Shown in pieces: positions 6,504 to 7,876 of a DNA stretch of 7,876 nucleotides (position 1 is the stretch's first letter; each line of letters opens with the position of its first letter). Source of the DNA: Dehalococcoidia bacterium (lineage in GTDB: Bacteria > Chloroflexota > Dehalococcoidia > UBA6926). The stretch is taken from positions 1 through 7,876 of the forward strand of contig JASLZO010000045.1 of the NCBI GenBank assembly GCA_030754805.1. Direction: 5' to 3'. A program made the translations under genes and the position numbers. The notes below the pieces were generated by a model. That model worked only from the letters and a program-made list of their open reading frames with translations. It had not been told where the DNA came from and did no database searches.

Positions 6504-6508
6504 AGAGG
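6504..6508 (+). promoter_or_regulatory. Ribosome binding site choosing between two coaBC starts
   Basis: AGAGG ends nine bases before the ATG at 6518 but only three bases before the ATG at 6512. The normal spacing favours the second ATG, removing two residues from the N-terminus. Confidence 0.5.
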
Positions 6509-6517
6509 CTAATGACC

Positions 6518-7744
6518 ATGACGACACACTTCAGCGCTCTCAGAGGGAAAAACGTCATACTCGGCGTCACCGGGAGCATCGCCTGTTACAAGGCGGTTGA
6601 TATAGCGTCGAAACTCGTTCAGGCCGGGGCCGTCGTGGATACGGTCATGACACGATCGGCACAGCAATTTGTTTCCTCGCTCACGTTTCGCTCATTGACC
6701 CACCGATCAGTCGTGACGGACCTGTTCGACGCGGAGTCCGACGATGCGGTGGAGCATGTGGCGTTGGCACTTCGGGCCGACGTGGTTCTGATCGCACCGG
6801 CAACGGCGAACGTCATCGCCAAGATCGCGAACGGGTTTGCCGATGACGCGTTGACTGCTGTGGTTCTCGCCACCAACGCTCCGGTGCTGCTGGCGCCGGC
6901 GATGGAGGGCCGCATGTGGGCCAACGCCGCGATGAGGCAAAACGTCTCGACGCTTGAGTCCCGCGGATTCTCGTTCATCGGCCCAGCTGAAGGACGACTG
7001 GCTTCCGGAGAGATGGGAAGAGGCCGCCTCGAGGAGACGTCAACGGTTCTGAACGCGCTGTATGAGGCTATCGGAGGAGGCTCGGCCGGCGACCTCGCCG
7101 GCATGCACGTCGTGGTTTCCGCGGGCGGGACCCAGGAACCGATCGACCCTGTTCGGATTATTACCAACCGCTCGTCCGGCAAACAGGGGTATGCGATCGC
7201 AGAGGCAGCCCGCGACCGCGGCGCGCGCGTCACCCTGGTGACGGCACCGACTGCGCTCACAGACCCCGATCTGATCGAAGTGGTGAAGGTCGGAAGCGCG
7301 CGGGACATGCTCGCGTCGGTCGAGTCTGCTTTGCGCGCCGGCGCGGATGCTCTGGTGATGGCCGCAGCGGTTGCCGACTGGGAGCCCGCGAGCGCGGCTG
7401 GGCAGAAGATGAAGAAGACATGGGAGACTCGGATGACGCTCGAGCTGACGAAGACGCCCGACATCCTCGCCACGGTCCGGGAGCTTCCCGGAGTGAAGGT
7501 CGGCTTCGCGGCTGAAACCGAAGATTTGTTGGGGAACGCGAAAGAGAAACTATCTCGCAAAGGCCTGGATTTGATCGTGGCGAACGATGTCTCGGCGACC
7601 GACGCGGGGTTCAACGTTGATAACAACCGGGTGGTCATCCTCGACCGCGACGGAGCGCAGGAAGAGCTACCCCTGATGTCAAAACGCGACGTGGCCGACC
7701 GCATCCTCGACCGGGTGCGCGGGATCGTGGACGCACGTCGCTGA
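6518..7744 (+). CDS. coaBC: Phosphopantothenoylcysteine decarboxylase / phosphopantothenate-cysteine ligase (CoaBC)
   Basis: This bifunctional 408-residue protein (410 if ATG 6512 is used) couples cysteine to 4'-phosphopantothenate and decarboxylates the product to 4'-phosphopantetheine, steps two and three of CoA synthesis. The N-terminal CoaC flavoprotein domain (~1-185) has LGVTGSIACYKA (15-26), EHVALALRADVVLIAPATAN (79-98, with His80 matching E. coli His75) and the FMN-binding APAT. In place of the usual PAMN and ACG motifs it has PAMEGRM (Glu130) and LASGEMGRGRL (Ser163). The C-terminal CoaB domain (~190-408) has SAGGTQEPIDPVR, TNRSSGKQG (Asn217), MAAAVADW, KMKK, GFAAETED and the NDVS/FNVDNN block, all as expected for the CTP-dependent bacterial ligase. 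It follows coaX by 22 bases and is followed, in the same frame, by the nucleotidyltransferase gene 21 bases later. Confidence 0.97.
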   Translation: MTTHFSALRGKNVILGVTGSIACYKAVDIASKLVQAGAVVDTVMTRSAQQFVSSLTFRSLTHRSVVTDLFDAESDDAVEHVALALRADVVLIAPATANVIAKIANGFADDALTAVVLATNAPVLLAPAMEGRMWANAAMRQNVSTLESRGFSFIGPAEGRLASGEMGRGRLEETSTVLNALYEAIGGGSAGDLAGMHVVVSAGGTQEPIDPVRIITNRSSGKQGYAIAEAARDRGARVTLVTAPTALTDPDLIEVVKVGSARDMLASVESALRAGADALVMAAAVADWEPASAAGQKMKKTWETRMTLELTKTPDILATVRELPGVKVGFAAETEDLLGNAKEKLSRKGLDLIVANDVSATDAGFNVDNNRVVILDRDGAQEELPLMSKRDVADRILDRVRGIVDARR

Positions 7745-7765
7745 GCCGTCTCCCGAACCTGTCGC

Positions 7766-7876
7766 GTGTCTTCTTTTTCAATCATCATCCTTGCCGCGGG
7801 GGAATCGTTGCGAATGGGCCGCCCGAAGCAGTCTCTCCCGTGGATGGGCCTCCCACTACTGCAATACCAGGTAATC
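7766..7876 (+). CDS. MobA/MocA-like nucleotidyltransferase, first 37 codons (cut by right edge)
   Basis: After the coaBC stop the same frame reads, from a GTG at 7766, SIIILAAGESLRMGRPKQ and then LPWMGLPLLQYQV up to the window edge. LAAGxSxRMGxxK is the nucleotide-binding signature of the NTP_transf_3 group, and the LPxxGxPLLQ continuation resembles molybdenum cofactor cytidylyltransferase (MocA). MocA joins CTP to molybdopterin to give the dinucleotide cofactor used by xanthine dehydrogenase-family enzymes, one of which is encoded at 889-3147. Other members with the same N-terminus, such as MobA or sugar-phosphate nucleotidyltransferases, are possible, because only the first strand and P-loop-like turn are visible. 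No ATG is available upstream before the in-frame stop at 7742, and no ribosome site is visible, so translation may be coupled to coaBC. Confidence 0.8.
   Translation, partial: MSSFSIIILAAGESLRMGRPKQSLPWMGLPLLQYQVI

Noticed and set aside
6619..7788. Long 389-codon open frame on the minus strand opposite coaBC
   Set aside because: It lies antisense to coaBC, which matches its family along its full length. Its translation is Ser/Arg/Thr/Ala-rich with no recognisable domain, typical of a GC-rich shadow frame.
1..7876. Previously undescribed system, mobile element, CRISPR or defence island
   Set aside because: Every long conserved frame belongs to a known metabolic or transport family. I saw no direct-repeat arrays, transposase or integrase motifs, or terminal inverted repeats.

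Overview
The window is 7.9 kb of GC-rich bacterial chromosome with short intergenic gaps and some GTG starts. It carries seven complete or edge-cut metabolic genes plus one broken gene pair. Acyl-CoA dehydrogenase, MaoC hydratase, a molybdenum hydroxylase subunit, CoaX and a CoaBC with an 'LASG' motif together would fit a heterotrophic Chloroflexota (Dehalococcoidia/SAR202-like) genome. This placement rests on gene content and remembered motif habits, not on any search, and is tentative.

Layout. Minus strand, left part: the N-terminal 263 residues of an acyl-CoA dehydrogenase (1-790, running off the left edge), preceded by a complete molybdopterin-binding subunit of the xanthine dehydrogenase/aldehyde oxidase family (889-3147). 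Divergent from it, on the plus strand at 3335-3762, lies a wrecked electron-transfer-flavoprotein operon. The first ~31 codons of etfB run directly into the last ~115 codons of etfA, and the etfA remnant carries two further frameshifts. Minus strand, middle: a MaoC-type enoyl-CoA hydratase (5127-5555) followed by an MFS exporter-like permease (3778-5088), probably one operon. Plus strand, right part: coaX (type III pantothenate kinase), coaBC (bifunctional phosphopantothenoylcysteine synthetase/decarboxylase), and the first 37 codons of a MobA/MocA-like nucleotidyltransferase cut by the right edge.

How they fit. CoaX and CoaBC perform the first three steps of coenzyme A synthesis from pantothenate. 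The acyl-CoA dehydrogenase and MaoC hydratase act on CoA thioesters. Acyl-CoA dehydrogenases normally hand electrons to ETF, so the etfBA remnant looks like the residue of a former acyl-CoA oxidation cluster whose electron carrier was lost here. The MocA-like gene, if it is that, would make the cytosine-dinucleotide form of the molybdenum cofactor used by many enzymes of the same family as the 889-3147 gene.

I found no RNA genes, CRISPR, insertion sequences, phage or defence genes, and no convincing new system. The points most worth a second look are the etfB/etfA deletion scar, the Glu-to-Asp change at the expected catalytic position of the molybdenum subunit, and the non-canonical active-site residues in the CoaC domain.
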